Shown piece by piece: positions 17,537 through 25,873 of a DNA stretch of 64,000 nucleotides. The stretch covers positions 62,001 to 126,000 of the forward strand of contig NZ_PQNY01000007.1 in the NCBI RefSeq assembly GCF_002917885.1, read 5' to 3'. The notes under the pieces were generated by a model that saw only the letters and a program-made list of their open reading frames with translations, was not told the origin of the DNA and did not search any database. The position numbers and the translations under genes are program-made. The number at the start of each line of letters is the position of its first letter. Position 1 is the first letter of the stretch. The DNA comes from Flavobacterium croceum DSM 17960 (GTDB taxonomy: Bacteria > Bacteroidota > Bacteroidia > Flavobacteriales > Flavobacteriaceae).

Positions 17537-18493
17537 ATGAAAATATATATTTGTTTACTCGTATTTCTTTGCTATAACCTTAATTTTTCTCAAAAGAAAA
17601 TGATTTTTCCACCCAATTTGAAACAAGGCGATACTGTAGCCATAGTTGCTACAGCCCGAAAAAACATTGAAGACAATCTAGGCCCTGCAATATCATGGCT
17701 AAAAAAATGGGGGCTTAATGTGGTAATTGGTAAATCTATAGGGCTTGATTACCATCAGCTTGCTGGAACAGATGAGCAACGTGCTGCCGATTTACAAACA
17801 CAATTGGATAACCCGAATATTAAAGCTATTTGGTGTGTTCGGGGTGGTTATGGCACTGTGCGGGTTATAGACCGACTTGATTTTACAAAGTTTAAACAAA
17901 ACCCAAAATGGATAATCGGTTTTAGTGATGTTACAGTGTTGCATAGTCATTTGAATACTATGGGATACGCCTCTATTCATGCTATTATGCCGGTAAGTAG
18001 TAAAGCAAGCGAAGAAGCAAAAGAAACATTGCGAAAAGCACTTTTTGGAGAACCTATTTCTTATACATTACCTTGTGAACATTTAAACAAGTTTGGAGTA
18101 GCAAAAGGAGAATTAGTTGGAGGAAACTTGTCTATTTTATATAGCTTATTTGGTTCACCATCGGCTATAGATTGTAGCGATAAAATACTTTTTATAGAAG
18201 ATTTAGACGAATATTTATATCATATAGATAGAATGATGATGAATTTGAAACGCAATGGTTGTTTGGAAAGTTTAAAAGGAATTATTGTAGGAGGAATGAC
18301 CAAAATGAGAGATAACGAAGTGCCTTGGGGTAAAAATGCCGAGCAAATTATAGACGATATTACCAAAGAATATAACATTCCTGTAATTTACAATTTTCCT
18401 GCGGGTCATTTGGCAGATAATAGAGCTTTGATATTGGGAAAACAAGTTCGTATTGAAGTAAATAATTACGAAAGCAACGTAATTTTTGAATAA
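17537..18493 (+). CDS. LD-carboxypeptidase, S66 family
   Basis: A 318-residue serine peptidase that removes the terminal D-Ala from murein tetrapeptides (L,D-carboxypeptidase A, LdcA type). Catalytic triad: Ser130 in IGFSDVT, Glu221 in FIEDLDE, His291 in PAGHLADN. The VRGGYGTVRV element (101-110) is the family oxyanion region. An N-terminal hydrophobic stretch (MKIYICLLVFLCYNLNFSQ) looks like a signal peptide, so a periplasmic location is possible, whereas E. coli LdcA is cytosolic. Single gene with its own promoter and terminator. Confidence 0.93.
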   Translation: MKIYICLLVFLCYNLNFSQKKMIFPPNLKQGDTVAIVATARKNIEDNLGPAISWLKKWGLNVVIGKSIGLDYHQLAGTDEQRAADLQTQLDNPNIKAIWCVRGGYGTVRVIDRLDFTKFKQNPKWIIGFSDVTVLHSHLNTMGYASIHAIMPVSSKASEEAKETLRKALFGEPISYTLPCEHLNKFGVAKGELVGGNLSILYSLFGSPSAIDCSDKILFIEDLDEYLYHIDRMMMNLKRNGCLESLKGIIVGGMTKMRDNEVPWGKNAEQIIDDITKEYNIPVIYNFPAGHLADNRALILGKQVRIEVNNYESNVIFE

Positions 18494-18522
18494 AAAAAGC
18501 GGCTAAATACGAGCCGCTTTTT
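18494..18522. terminator. Bidirectional terminator
   Basis: A perfect 11-bp stem AAAAAGCGGCT / AGCCGCTTTTT with a 7-nt loop, starting directly after the LD-carboxypeptidase stop. The T-run and A-run serve both this gene and the convergent DUF4139 gene. Confidence 0.92.
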
Positions 18523-18533
18523 AGGATAGTGTC

Positions 18534-20150
18534 TTATAAATTATCTATAATTTTATCTTTTGGATATTTTACTTTGTAACTTATTCTGAATTTTTTGGAT
18601 TCGTTTGGTTCTAGTTTTACATCCCAATTAAATACTCCAATTTCTTCATTTATTTTTGCTTTACTGCTTTCTAAAACCTCTACTTCAATTTCTTTGTCTG
18701 TACTTAAAGGATATTGATCTTTAAGCAATAGAGTTACCGATTCTTTTTTGTTGTTACGAACTGTAATATCGTAAGTAAAGGTTTGTTCTTTGTAATTTGA
18801 TAAAAATTTTATGCCCGATTTTTCGGCTACTTTTTCTCTTTTTATAGCAATTTTTTTGTCTCTTCCCATACTCAAACTTAAAGTATCTGTAGTTTGTGTA
18901 GGGTTTATATTTGTTTTTCCTACATACATTCCTTCAAAAATAATATTGGCTTCTCCTGGCAGCAAATTATATTTACCGTAGTCGTTTAATTCGGCAAGTA
19001 AAAAAGCTTCTTTATCTAGCTTTGGTACGGCATAATATTTATATTTTGCTGGCAGACTTATTTCTTTAAGAGCTACCGAATGCGCTTTACCATTTGATAA
19101 GATATCATAAGGAATATCAATATCAAAAGAAACATTAAGTTGGTTTTCGTTTATAGATGTGTAATTATTTATAGAAGCCGTTGGTTGTGATTTTAAATTC
19201 CCATTTCCTCTTATGCTATAAGCATTTGTAATTACCACTTCCTCAAGCTTTTCTTTTTTTATTTCATCATCAGAATAAGTATAAGGATTATTTAGTTTTA
19301 AATACCATTGCTGTAACAAAGGCGCTTGATTACTTTGATTTGGGTTTCCGCTCGATAAGGTAAGTTTTACTTTTTTCCAATCTACACCCGAATTTTGAAA
19401 TACTCTAGCTTTATACATCATTTGTATAGGGTCTTTTACACTATTGGCTCTCAAATCGTAAAAAGGCGACCATGACGCTGTATTTGTAATATAGTTAAGG
19501 TCAAAATTTACCAAACCTGCTACATCATTCATCACTTGTACAATGAGTTTTCCCTGCGAATTTTGTTCTTCTTTTTGGGTATTTATTTCGAGTTTATTGT
19601 TTAATTTTTCTAATTTCTCAGCCCATTTTTGTTCTTTTTCGTTAAGCAAAGCCAGTTTTAAGTTCAACTCGGTTCTTTTGTTTTGGTAATAATCGGCAAG
19701 TTTAATAAGCTCTGCTACATTCATTCCGTTATTAGCACCTGCTACGGTTTGATTTTTATCTAAAAGCTCAACGGTTTTATTGGCAGAAACTTTTTCGGTT
19801 TGAATTTTTTGTATTTCTTTTTGAACAATATAAATGCTATCTCTCACTTTTTTTATCGCCGGATTGCTTTCGTCTATTTCATATTCTGAGATATAATTTT
19901 TTGTAAACTGTACCGAAAGTACAGTAACTGTACTTGGCGCCCCAATTTGTATTGTGTTTTCATTAAGATAATTGGCTACGTTTTTTATTACAATTTCGCT
20001 AGTACCTACAGGTAGGTTTACACTTGTGGTTTGCAAGAGTTCGGCAGCGTTAGTATATACAGTAACTGCTTTTACTTTGGCTGTAGAAAAAATAGGTTTT
20101 TGAGCAAAGCCACAAGCCATTATAAATAGAAATACAATGTGTTTTTTCAT
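18534..20150 (-). CDS. DUF4139 (mucoidy inhibitor A-like) exported protein
   Basis: A 538-residue protein with a signal peptide (MKKHIVFLFIMACGFAQ), an N-terminal DUF4140-like domain (VKAVTVYTNAAELLQ..., about 25-90), a long coiled coil (about 95-205) and a C-terminal DUF4139 beta domain (WSPFYDLRA, PYDI, FTYDITVRNNKKESV, YKVKYPK). This layout is the MuiA family, of unknown biochemical role. Inside the DUF4139 region, at about 293-310, is EEVVITNAYSIRGNG. It resembles the segment that precedes the plug of SusC/TonB receptors and is probably a family insertion. The protein is likely periplasmic. It follows a Cys-rich one-TM gene by 27 nt. Confidence 0.85.
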   Translation of the reverse strand: MKKHIVFLFIMACGFAQKPIFSTAKVKAVTVYTNAAELLQTTSVNLPVGTSEIVIKNVANYLNENTIQIGAPSTVTVLSVQFTKNYISEYEIDESNPAIKKVRDSIYIVQKEIQKIQTEKVSANKTVELLDKNQTVAGANNGMNVAELIKLADYYQNKRTELNLKLALLNEKEQKWAEKLEKLNNKLEINTQKEEQNSQGKLIVQVMNDVAGLVNFDLNYITNTASWSPFYDLRANSVKDPIQMMYKARVFQNSGVDWKKVKLTLSSGNPNQSNQAPLLQQWYLKLNNPYTYSDDEIKKEKLEEVVITNAYSIRGNGNLKSQPTASINNYTSINENQLNVSFDIDIPYDILSNGKAHSVALKEISLPAKYKYYAVPKLDKEAFLLAELNDYGKYNLLPGEANIIFEGMYVGKTNINPTQTTDTLSLSMGRDKKIAIKREKVAEKSGIKFLSNYKEQTFTYDITVRNNKKESVTLLLKDQYPLSTDKEIEVEVLESSKAKINEEIGVFNWDVKLEPNESKKFRISYKVKYPKDKIIDNL

Positions 20151-20177
20151 GTTTAGAAATATTAAATAGTTTATTTT

Positions 20178-20849
20178 TTATTGATAGATTACACCCAAAC
20201 CGCCTGCTATTTTTACCGAAGTAAAATTGTTGGTGTCTATTTTTAAATCTTGATAAAGGATATTGTTTTTGATTTTTGATAAATCGAGTTCTATAGAAAC
20301 ATCTTGCTCTAGTGATTTTGTAAACAAAGAAATTGATAGCTGATTTTGGTTTTTTTCTAATGAAATTTCTACACTATATTCTCCTGTTTTTGGGTTGTAT
20401 ATTATGGGAGTTCCATAATTTATATACCCTTTTAAATCAGAATATTTTTTATCGATTAAAGGCAAATTGGTTGTTTTATCTAAAATTTTACCTTTTAGAA
20501 CAAATTTAATAGTTTGATTTTTTGATGGTTGCTGTGCAATTTTACCTTTTACGAAATGTGTTTCGGTGGTTGGTGTTGTAGATTCTTGGTTTTGTGCCGA
20601 AATTCCTGAAACGGCAAGTAAAGATGCCGCAACAGCAGCATATTTAAGCGTTGTATTCTTTTTTGATTGTGCCACCAAATCGTATGTTTGTTCTAGTTGA
20701 TACGGCAAAACTTGAGCACATATAGATTCGTTTTTGTGTGCCAAAATGTATTGTGAAATTTCTAAAGAAGAATTTTCTGTAAAATCAATAACATCTTTAT
20801 TACATAACGAACAAAAATAGCCTTGAGGTATTTTTGACATATTTGTCAA
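20178..20849 (-). CDS. One-TM protein with Cys-rich cytoplasmic head and carboxypeptidase-regulatory-like domain
   Basis: At least 223 residues. The head has C13-x2-C16 (YFCSLC) and C44, followed by one TM helix (about 69-86) and an extracytoplasmic beta domain (KFVLKGKILDKTTNLPLIDK). Related Bacteroidota proteins start M-x-KKIxIxxPxPC and carry a fourth Cys. Here the start available in frame is only TTG at 20849. The frame stays open upstream and encodes KKFKIEITNPCEAD, but without an ATG; the ATG at 20896 is one base out of frame. A one-base loss in the T5/A5 run at 20887-20891 would explain this. Function of the family is unknown; the head looks like a zinc site. Confidence 0.7.
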   Translation of the reverse strand: MTNMSKIPQGYFCSLCNKDVIDFTENSSLEISQYILAHKNESICAQVLPYQLEQTYDLVAQSKKNTTLKYAAVAASLLAVSGISAQNQESTTPTTETHFVKGKIAQQPSKNQTIKFVLKGKILDKTTNLPLIDKKYSDLKGYINYGTPIIYNPKTGEYSVEISLEKNQNQLSISLFTKSLEQDVSIELDLSKIKNNILYQDLKIDTNNFTSVKIAGGLGVIYQ

Positions 20850-20958
20850 ATCGGCCTCACAAGGATTTGTAATTTCAATTTTAAACTTTTTCCCATAGGT
20901 TTACGCTTTTTAAATAAAGAGTACTAAAAAACTCAAAAGGTTGGAAAGAAGTTAAAAA

Positions 20959-22317
20959 TTATCCAAAAAGTTCGCCTACTATTTCTTCTATTTTTGAAAC
21001 TAAAACTACTTTAATAGCCGTGTTTTTTAAAGAAATTTTGTTGTATTTAGAAACATAAATGGTAGAAAAACCAAGTTTTTCTGCTTCTTGAATGCGTTGT
21101 TCTACTCGATTTACTGGTCTTATTTCGCCCGAAAGACCTACTTCGCCAGCAAAACACACATCTTTGCCAATAGCAATATCTTCGTTTGAAGAAAGTATAG
21201 CACCTACAACCGCCAAATCTATTGCGGGATCATCTACAGAAATGCCTCCTGTAACATTTAAAAAAACATCTTTTGTGCCCAATCTAAATCCTGCTCTTTT
21301 TTCTAAAACAGCCAATATCATGTTGAGTCTTTTGGCATTGTAACCTGTGGTACTGCGTTGTGGAGTACCATAAACAGCTGTAGATACCAAAGCTTGAATT
21401 TCAATCATTAAAGGGCGCATTCCTTCGAGTGTAGAAGCAATAGCCGTTCCAGATAGTTCTTCTTCTCGATGCGAAATAAGAATTTCTGAAGGGTTCGATA
21501 CTTCGCGCAAACCAGAGCCTTGCATTTCGTAAATACCGAGTTCGGCTGTAGAGCCAAAGCGGTTTTTTAAAGCTCTTAATATTCTATACACATGGTTTCT
21601 ATCGCCTTCAAACTGAAGTACTGTATCTACCATGTGCTCTAATATTTTTGGCCCTGCTATAGTTCCATCTTTAGTAATGTGACCTATTAGTAATACAGGC
21701 ACATTGGTTTCTTTGGCAAATTTTATAAGTTCTGCCGTACATTCTCGTATTTGGGATATGCTTCCTGCGGTAGATTCTATATAATCTGTATGCAAGGTTT
21801 GAATAGAATCTATAATAACAATTTCGGGTTCTATTTCTTGTATTTGTCTAAAAATGTTTTGGGTTTTGGTTTCGGTAAGTATATAGCAACTATCACTATT
21901 TGGGTTTATACGTTCTGCCCTCATTTTTATTTGTTTCTGGCTTTCTTCGCCCGAAACATATAAGGTTTTATAGGGTAGTTGCAATGATATTTGGAGTAAT
22001 AAAGTACTTTTCCCTATACCAGGTTCGCCACCAAGAAGTATCATCGAACCTGGAACAATACCGCCACCAAGTACTCTGTTAAGTTCTCCATCTTCTGTAT
22101 TAAGACGAAGTTCTGCTGTAGCATCAATCTCTTTAATCTTTAACGGTTTGCTTGCTTTTGTGGTTTCAGATGTGGGTTTCCAAGCTTTTTTTTCTTCTTT
22201 TTGAATAAGTTCTTCTACTATGGTATTCCATTCTTTACACGCATTGCACTGACCTTGCCATTTAGCATATTGAGTACCACAATTTTGACAAAAAAAAGAA
22301 GTCTTTATTTTACTCAT
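20959..22317 (-). CDS. radA: DNA repair protein RadA
   Basis: A 452-residue RecA-like ATPase that processes recombination intermediates. It has the N-terminal zinc finger C10-x2-C13...C24-x2-C27, Walker A GGEPGIGKST (96-105), the RadA-specific KNRFG motif (251-255) and a C-terminal Lon-protease-like domain (VGLSGEIRPVNRVEQR). Length is standard. Its ATG directly abuts the stop codon of the upstream esterase-like gene, so the two are co-transcribed. Confidence 0.97.
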   Translation of the reverse strand: MSKIKTSFFCQNCGTQYAKWQGQCNACKEWNTIVEELIQKEEKKAWKPTSETTKASKPLKIKEIDATAELRLNTEDGELNRVLGGGIVPGSMILLGGEPGIGKSTLLLQISLQLPYKTLYVSGEESQKQIKMRAERINPNSDSCYILTETKTQNIFRQIQEIEPEIVIIDSIQTLHTDYIESTAGSISQIRECTAELIKFAKETNVPVLLIGHITKDGTIAGPKILEHMVDTVLQFEGDRNHVYRILRALKNRFGSTAELGIYEMQGSGLREVSNPSEILISHREEELSGTAIASTLEGMRPLMIEIQALVSTAVYGTPQRSTTGYNAKRLNMILAVLEKRAGFRLGTKDVFLNVTGGISVDDPAIDLAVVGAILSSNEDIAIGKDVCFAGEVGLSGEIRPVNRVEQRIQEAEKLGFSTIYVSKYNKISLKNTAIKVVLVSKIEEIVGELFG

Positions 22318-23469
22318 TTATTTTTTTATTTGTCCTTTTAGTTCATCTGCTTTTTCTAGCATCATGTCTTTGGTTAGGTCTCCAACTTCTGGAAGTGTAA
22401 AGGCTGTTTGGTAACTTTTTGCAGCTCGTTTAGCATCACCTAAGGCTTCGTAGTATCGAGCAAGATAATATTCGCCAAGCATTGTTTTTGGAAACATTTT
22501 GTTTGCCAATTGCGCTAACAATTCAAATTCGTTATTTGCTTTATTTTTTACAATAGCTGCTTCTATAGCTTGAAAATCGCTATAACGACCACTTACTTTA
22601 AAGCCTAAAGCTTTTTCGGAAGTTTCATATTTGTTTTTTAAGTAGTCTACATAACCACTCGTTAGGGTTACAATTTTTTCTTTATACTCGGCATTGGATA
22701 TAGGTTGGTACGAAGAAAAAATATGATAAAGTGCATTTGGAATTGCGTGTAGTACTACAGAATAATGATTGGCGTTTTTAATTTCGTCAAATTTATAACT
22801 TACCGCAGGGTTTTTTAGCTCTTTGATGTTTGTGTCTAATGTTGCTATTTTTTCTTTGGTTTTGTTATTATCTCCATCGGCAACTGCCAAATAAAAAAAA
22901 GTTGGTCGTGGTATATTTGATAACCTAGACGCTACATTTTTCTCCATATCGAGAGTTAATTCTGGGCTAATGTTTATATAGGCATTAAATATAGGATTGT
23001 CTTTGTAAAGATAAAAATTAGAAAAAGCAGCCGTTACATCGTGTCCTGCAATAATTCTAAAAGGGAGTGTTTTGTATTTTGATTCAATGTAAGGTAATAG
23101 TTCACCGCCTAAAAACTCAAAAAATTGCGCACCTTTTCCGTGTGGCAAACCCGTTACTTCATCAATTTCACTGTCTTCATAGCGTTCGTCTTTTTGGTTT
23201 TGATAAACACCAACCACAATAAGTTCGGGTAAATCGTCCCAATAGTTGCTGTATCGAAGGGCACCATCAAAAGCGCTTTGCATATAGTCTCCATCGAGAA
23301 CAATAAGTACTGGGTAAGCTTTGTTTTTGTCTTTTTTATAAGAAGAAGGCAATGTAATACTTATATCTCGAGTAGCGTTGAGTTTTTTAGAATAAATACT
23401 GTCCATTATTTTTTGAGAAAATCCTTCGCCAAAAAAGCAAAGTGCCACGAGTAACAAAATCTTTTTCAT
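22318..23469 (-). CDS. Esterase-fold (alpha/beta hydrolase) protein lacking the nucleophile Ser
   Basis: A 383-residue exported protein: signal peptide (MKKILLLVALCFFGEGFSQ), a putative esterase D/IroE-type domain (about 25-250), and a C-terminal TPR-like helical part (about 290-380, GEYYLARYYEALGDAKRAAKSY). The nucleophile elbow, normally GHSxGG, reads AGHDVTA, so residue 144 is Asp instead of Ser. The later Asp (VADGD) and His235 (NHYS) of a triad are present. As a serine esterase it should be inactive unless the chemistry differs. It shares an operon with radA (abutting). My recollection is that GHD occurs in flavobacterial homologues, so this may be a conserved non-enzymatic family rather than a mutation. 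Confidence 0.8.
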   Translation of the reverse strand: MKKILLLVALCFFGEGFSQKIMDSIYSKKLNATRDISITLPSSYKKDKNKAYPVLIVLDGDYMQSAFDGALRYSNYWDDLPELIVVGVYQNQKDERYEDSEIDEVTGLPHGKGAQFFEFLGGELLPYIESKYKTLPFRIIAGHDVTAAFSNFYLYKDNPIFNAYINISPELTLDMEKNVASRLSNIPRPTFFYLAVADGDNNKTKEKIATLDTNIKELKNPAVSYKFDEIKNANHYSVVLHAIPNALYHIFSSYQPISNAEYKEKIVTLTSGYVDYLKNKYETSEKALGFKVSGRYSDFQAIEAAIVKNKANNEFELLAQLANKMFPKTMLGEYYLARYYEALGDAKRAAKSYQTAFTLPEVGDLTKDMMLEKADELKGQIKK

Positions 23470-23592
23470 GTGTTTAAGTTTTTAGGTGTAATGATGTGTT
23501 CGTTCTCTTTTTCTGATTTACAAAAAACGAAATAAACAAAGCCGTATATTCTACATTTTCAAGTAGAATATAATAAGGGCAATATAGTAAAT

Positions 23593-24552
23593 TTATTTTT
23601 TATTAAGAAGAGGTAATAAAATATAAGAAATTAGCCCAACACAAATAGTAAGTAACGTTTGTGATGTCCAAATAAGCCAACCAAATGCTGTACCTACATC
23701 GTTACTAATACCGTAGAGCATAAGTATTTTTGCAATAGAAAGAGGGTATGCCCCAAGACCACCATTTGTAAAACCAATGGCTAAACTTCCAAAAATAAAA
23801 CCCATCACAACAACATCAAAACCTATGTTTTTGGTTTCGGGCAATGCAAAAATGGTAACATAAAACATAAGTAAATAAGAAAACCATATTAAAAATGAAT
23901 GAAAAATATATTTCCATTTATCTTTCATTTTTAATATACTCATCATTCCCTCTACAAGCCCCGAAAGTTTTCTTTTGAGTTTTTGTATGATATTCCATTC
24001 GGCATAAATCCAAATAAGTATAAAGAGAATAAACAATACGACTCCCACAACAAGAAGGATTACAATATTTTGTAAAGAAATTTTTGAGAAAATAAAATTG
24101 TAAAGTTTGTTAAACTGTAGTGCAAACCCAAGTATTACAAACAAAAAGAAAACAATTAGGTCTACAATTCTCTCGGCTACTATAGTCCCAAATGCTTTGT
24201 CAAAAGGTACATCTTCGTATTTTTTAAGTAATGCTGCTCTAGAAATTTCGCCCGAACGAGGTATGGTTAAGTTTACCAAATACGACACGCAAACCGTCAT
24301 TAAATCGTTTTTAAAATGGGTTTGGTAACCTAAATGATTTAGCGCATATTTCCATCGATACGCTCTAGACCAAAACCCAAACAAAGCAATAAAAAGAGAT
24401 AGATAAATGTAAAAATAATCGGCTTTTTTAAAAATAGATTTTATATTTTGTAATTCTTGAGCCGTAAGTGTAGTGTATTGATAATAAATAATGCCTAAGC
24501 CCAAAAGCAAAGGTATTGACAAGCTAAAAAATTTCTTGATTTTGGAATTCAC
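23593..24552 (-). CDS. Lysylphosphatidylglycerol synthase TM region / flippase-like (UPF0104) protein
   Basis: A 319-residue polytopic inner-membrane protein with about 8 TM segments. The conserved motifs RAYRWKYAL, VNLTIPRSGEISRA and GLGAYPLSIAKI belong to the AglD/MprF-N flippase-like superfamily, without the MprF synthase domain. Family members are thought to move lipids or lipid-linked molecules across the membrane; the substrate here is unknown. It starts 2 nt after panD on the same strand, so it is part of the panC-panD operon. Confidence 0.85.
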   Translation of the reverse strand: MNSKIKKFFSLSIPLLLGLGIIYYQYTTLTAQELQNIKSIFKKADYFYIYLSLFIALFGFWSRAYRWKYALNHLGYQTHFKNDLMTVCVSYLVNLTIPRSGEISRAALLKKYEDVPFDKAFGTIVAERIVDLIVFFLFVILGFALQFNKLYNFIFSKISLQNIVILLVVGVVLFILFILIWIYAEWNIIQKLKRKLSGLVEGMMSILKMKDKWKYIFHSFLIWFSYLLMFYVTIFALPETKNIGFDVVVMGFIFGSLAIGFTNGGLGAYPLSIAKILMLYGISNDVGTAFGWLIWTSQTLLTICVGLISYILLPLLNKK

Positions 24553-24554
24553 AA

Positions 24555-24905
24555 TTAGGTTAAAGAATTGTCTTTTTCATTAGGAAAAACCAACCAAGGT
24601 TTGAATGATTTTGCTTTTTCAAAATCCATAATAGCATACGACATAATGATAATAATATCTCCTGCGTGTACTTTTCGGGCAGCAGGGCCATTAAGTGTAA
24701 TTTCGCCTGAGTTTTTTGCTCCTTTTATAGCGTAAGTTTCAAAGCGCTCGCCATTGTTTACATTTACAATAGACACTTTTTCGCCTTCTATAAGGTTGGC
24801 GGCTTCCATAAGGGTTTCATCTATAGTAATACTGCCTATATAGTTGAGGTCTGCACCTGTAACTTTTACTCTGTGTATTTTAGATTTTACTACTTGTATT
24901 TGCAT
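24555..24905 (-). CDS. panD: Aspartate 1-decarboxylase
   Basis: A 116-residue pyruvoyl enzyme making beta-alanine from aspartate for pantothenate. The self-cleavage site Gly24-Ser25 (YIGSITID) is intact, and the start [20 protein letters not shown] is canonical. The length is usual for short bacterial PanD. It lies 13 nt downstream of panC. A promoter-like TACCTTTG with TTG 21 nt upstream lies only 4 nt before its ATG, so an additional leaderless transcript is possible. Confidence 0.97.
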   Translation of the reverse strand: MQIQVVKSKIHRVKVTGADLNYIGSITIDETLMEAANLIEGEKVSIVNVNNGERFETYAIKGAKNSGEITLNGPAARKVHAGDIIIIMSYAIMDFEKAKSFKPWLVFPNEKDNSLT

Positions 24906-24909
24906 GTGG

Positions 24910-24941
24910 CAAAGGTAATTATTTTAGCGAAATAGTATCAA
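24910..24941 (-). promoter_or_regulatory. Internal promoter for panD at the end of panC
   Basis: Minus-strand TTG (24939-24941), a 21-nt spacer, then TACCTTTG (24910-24917), fitting the Bacteroidota -33/-7 pattern. The -7 element ends 4 nt before the panD ATG, so a transcript would begin at or within a few bases of the start codon. Confidence 0.5.
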
Positions 24942-25767
24942 TTAATCTAATTTTGTTTACAAAAACAGCTATGAATGCGCGGTAGTTTTTGTTTTTAGAT
25001 TTTCTTTTACAAGTTTTTAAGTTGTCTTCAGAGGCTATTTCAAAATATTCTAATTCAAAAGTATTTTGTTTCTTTAATTGGTTTGTTACCCATTTGGAAA
25101 CTTCTTGAGCAGATTTTGTGCCAAACATTTTTTTGGCCTGCATTAACGTTTTGTAAATTATACCTGCTTTGTTTTTTTCTTCTTCACTAAGCCTTTGGTT
25201 TCTAGAACTCATAGCTAGACCATTAGCTTCTCTGTAAATGGGGCAAGCTACTATGTTTACAGGTAAGTTTTGCTTTTGTACTAATTTTTTTACGATTTGG
25301 AGTTGCTGAAAATCTTTTTCTCCAAAATAGGCATGGTTGGGTTGTACTATTTCAAACAATTTTTTTACCACAGTACCCACACCATCAAAATGACCAGGTC
25401 TAAATTTGCCTTCCATTTCATGTTCTAAACCATCAAAAGAGAAGTGTTCCGAAACTGTGTTTCCTTCATAAATATCGTCTACGGTGGGTGCATAAACTAA
25501 AATTTTTTCGGAAACGGTTTTTATTTTTTCAAGATCTGCCTCTAATGTTTTTGGGTATTTTTTTAAATCTTCTGCATTATTAAACTGTGTTGGATTTACA
25601 AAAATGCTAATTACTGTAATCGAATTTTCGGCTACAGATTTTTCTAACAGTGATAAATGACCTTTATGTAAAGCGCCCATAGTTGGTACAAAACCAACAC
25701 TGCTTTTTGGTGTTTTCAACGCCTCTATTTCTTCACGTAGTAATTCTTTTTTGTTAAAAACAAGCAT
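24919..25767 (-). CDS. panC: Pantothenate synthetase
   Basis: A 282-residue enzyme joining pantoate and beta-alanine with ATP. The HIGH-like [10 protein letters not shown] (M30, H34, H37), [15 protein letters not shown] and the KMSKS-like MSSRNQRLS are all present. I prefer the ATG at 25767 ([10 protein letters not shown]); an ATG 30 nt upstream at 25797 would add MFVPILIPQS. First gene of the panC-panD-flippase operon, divergent from the GT5 gene. Confidence 0.96.
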   Translation of the reverse strand: MLVFNKKELLREEIEALKTPKSSVGFVPTMGALHKGHLSLLEKSVAENSITVISIFVNPTQFNNAEDLKKYPKTLEADLEKIKTVSEKILVYAPTVDDIYEGNTVSEHFSFDGLEHEMEGKFRPGHFDGVGTVVKKLFEIVQPNHAYFGEKDFQQLQIVKKLVQKQNLPVNIVACPIYREANGLAMSSRNQRLSEEEKNKAGIIYKTLMQAKKMFGTKSAQEVSKWVTNQLKKQNTFELEYFEIASEDNLKTCKRKSKNKNYRAFIAVFVNKIRLIDTISLK

Positions 25768-25829
25768 GCTTTGCGGTATTAAAATGGGTACAAACATACT
25801 ATTTTAGTAATTATCTGCATAAAATTTTG

Positions 25830-25837
25830 TAATTTTG
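25830..25837 (+). promoter_or_regulatory. Promoter -7 element for the GT5/DUF4270/glmS genes (TAATTTTG)
   Basis: Exact TAnnTTTG followed by CC, 36 nt before the ATG at 25874, in the divergent gap with panC. Confidence 0.55.
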
Positions 25838-25873
25838 CCTAATTTTTATTGAAAAAAACATAATACTTACCAT

